From: an uncultured Eubacteriales bacterium
GTDB lineage: Bacteria > Bacillota > Clostridia > Peptostreptococcales > Anaerovoracaceae
DNA: 43,704 bases
Direction of reading: 5' to 3'
Assembly (NCBI GenBank): GCA_900545135.1
Contig: UQXL01000020.1
Coordinates: 1 to 43,704 of the forward strand
The position numbers were made by a program, and so were the translations under genes. Below the pieces are notes generated by a model. It made no database searches and was not told where the DNA came from. It was given only the letters and a program-made list of their open reading frames with translations. Shown here piece after piece: positions 42,731 through 43,704 of the stretch (positions are counted from its first letter, which is position 1; the number at the start of each line of letters is the position of its first letter).

Positions 42731-42820
42731 ATAATAAACGCGATAATCATACTGTTTGGCTTCGCCGTAAGGTGGGGTTCATTGAATCACTCAGACAGAT
42801 TTGCTTTGTGGTATAATGTC
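42731..42820. repeat. 90-bp intergenic repeat, copy 2
   Basis: Matches 38502-38591 at about 70 of 90 positions, including ATTGAATCAC and TTTGCTTTGYGGTATAAT. Followed by GCCGCAAGGC, a small hairpin. Confidence 0.88.
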
Positions 42821-42896
42821 TGCAGAAGATTGTATTATTCAGCGTTGCCGCAAGGCAGGAAAGGTTAGGGTTCATTGAAATGCTGCTTGACTACTC

Positions 42897-43534
42897 AATG
42901 TTGTAAAAACTTTAAGAATCCATAATATTTTACAACATTACAGCCAAGATACAGCATTAAACCAACATGAAAATAAAGCAATGTTGTAGAATTTCAGAAA
43001 AATCCAAAAAGATACAACATGATTTCTGATTTGTGTTGTAAAATTTTGATAAATTGAAAAAATCTACAACATTGAACGTTTTTCTACCATAAAGGCTGCT
43101 TCAAATTGCAGCAATGTTGTATAATTCTATAAAATCAGCGAATTCTACAACATTGCGGCTAACGCAGAAGAGGAAAAGGCCATTGAAACGCTGCTTGTGT
43201 GACTGGATAGCGTTAGAGTAAGATTAAAGCTAAATTGTTCGGTTTAATTTTTTAATGTTGGCAAAAATCCCTGATGAAGAAAAAATGACAACATTTTAAG
43301 AAAGAGATTCATGATTTTGACACTTTTACGATGTCGAATCATGTCGATGTTGTACATTTTTAAGATTCACGACGATTTTGCCAACGTATTTTCAAAAAAA
43401 TGTTGGCAAATTTTCAGATATTACGAAATATGGCAACATCAGCACGATTTCATAGCTGATTCGACAAGTTTCGACGTACCTAAAAGCAAGAAATGTTGGC
43501 AGAAATCAGCCAAAACGAAAAACTGTACAACATT
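42897..43534. repeat. Array of eight inverted half-site units with constant 28-29 bp spacing
   Basis: Each unit is AATGTTG (or a one/two-base variant), 28 or 29 bp of variable sequence, then CAACATT (or variant). Left half-sites start at 42897, 42980, 43032, 43113, 43254, 43346, 43399 and 43492. The first four continue as TTGTA...TACAA; later ones use TTGGCA on the left with TACAA, GACAA or GCAA on the right. Spacers are AT-rich and not alike. Units are separated irregularly by 10-100 bp. Confidence 0.85.
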
Positions 43535-43608
43535 TCCCATAATATTACAAATTACATACAAATGATGCTGCAGAATATTACAAGCTTTGCCGTATATTAT
43601 ATGACCTT

Positions 43609-43690
43609 TAAAGGCAGGGGCTATTGAATCACAGCTAGGTTTGCCTGGAGGGTGTTAGTCCGCAGAGGATTGCACCGGCTTCGCCGAGAG
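43609..43690. repeat. Degenerate third copy of the 90-bp repeat
   Basis: Shares AGGCAGGGGCTATTGAATCAC, GGTTTGCCTGG, CCGCAGAGGATTG and GGCTTCGCCGAGAGG-like words with copy 2, with insertions and losses. Runs to near the window end. Confidence 0.6.
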
Positions 43691-43704
43691 GGGCGGCCAC
43701 TGAG

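Larger units (their letters stand above)
42437..43704. other. Gene-free, AT-rich region with ordered repeats
   Basis: About 1.27 kb holding no convincing gene on either strand. It contains a 24-bp perfect palindrome, copies of the 90-bp intergenic repeat, related short modules (CATTGAAAYGCTGCTTG-like at 42873-42889 and 43181-43197) and the eight-unit dyad array. An open frame at 43311-43565 is built from the repeats and has no ribosome site. Confidence 0.7.

Noticed and set aside
42897..43534. CRISPR array
   Set aside because: The repeated parts are only 7-9 bp inverted half-sites, units are irregularly separated, and no cas gene is in the window.
42897..43534. Integron attC sites
   Set aside because: The half-sites do not fit the RYYYAAC/GTTRRRY rule and there are no gene cassettes or integrase.
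43311..43565. 84-codon + strand open frame
   Set aside because: Built from the dyad array (repeated KKCWQ from the half-sites), with no ribosome site.

Overview
The window looks like chromosomal DNA of an anaerobic, spore-forming Bacillota (class Clostridia). The clearest signs are a complete spoIIAA-spoIIAB-sigF operon, a butyryl-CoA-dehydrogenase/Etf gene set with a ferredoxin-type EtfA, strong AGGAGG ribosome binding sites, near-consensus sigma-A promoters and a cobalamin riboswitch. Several TRAP and amino-acid type genes suggest an amino-acid fermenter; a relative of Anaerovoracaceae/Peptostreptococcales is only a guess. The first 75 bases are pure C and are probably a contig-end artefact.

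Layout. 181-7374: a catabolic cluster on + (ureohydrolase, TRAP transporter DctQ-DctM-DctP, LUD protein, ornithine-cyclodeaminase-family enzyme, class I/II aminotransferase), probably for uptake and breakdown of an arginine-like or guanidino compound. 8025-9049: tRNA-Ser(CGA) with its own promoter and terminator, then a minus-strand Phd/YefM-RelE/ParE toxin-antitoxin pair. 9066-11398: minus-strand methyltransferase and cell-wall amidase. 11550-15346: a class III aminotransferase driven by a promoter with a 12-G spacer tract (possible phase variation), an NhaC antiporter and a small membrane protein. 15541-21883: TypA GTPase, MscS channel and pyruvate carboxylase. 21906-31111: a B12-riboswitch-controlled 2689-residue cell-surface protein, bracketed by related repeat blocks. 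31432-33054: the spoIIA operon. 33712-36984: bcd-etfB-etfA. 37261-39925: a radical SAM protein and a Kef-type antiporter. 40164-42436: a second ureohydrolase and a 3'-truncated YfcC-family carrier. 42437-43704: gene-free, AT-rich DNA with an ordered dyad array.

Two things stand out. First, the giant surface protein carries a DUF4430 (transcobalamin C-terminal-like) domain and an alpha/alpha barrel resembling the prenyltransferase/transcobalamin fold, and it lies behind a cobalamin riboswitch plus terminator. This suggests a wall-anchored B12-capture protein made when B12 is scarce. Second, 42897-43534 holds eight units, each two inverted TGTTG/CAACA half-sites separated by a constant 28-29 bp of variable sequence. 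I cannot assign this array to a known system.

A third theme is the density of short tandem repeats at gene boundaries. They duplicate stop codons (13149-13211, 32932-33054), extend a possible N-terminus (37125-37244), lie in leaders (15586-15623), or lie inside coding sequence (9812-9890, 14868-14920). No IS element, prophage, rRNA or CRISPR array was seen.
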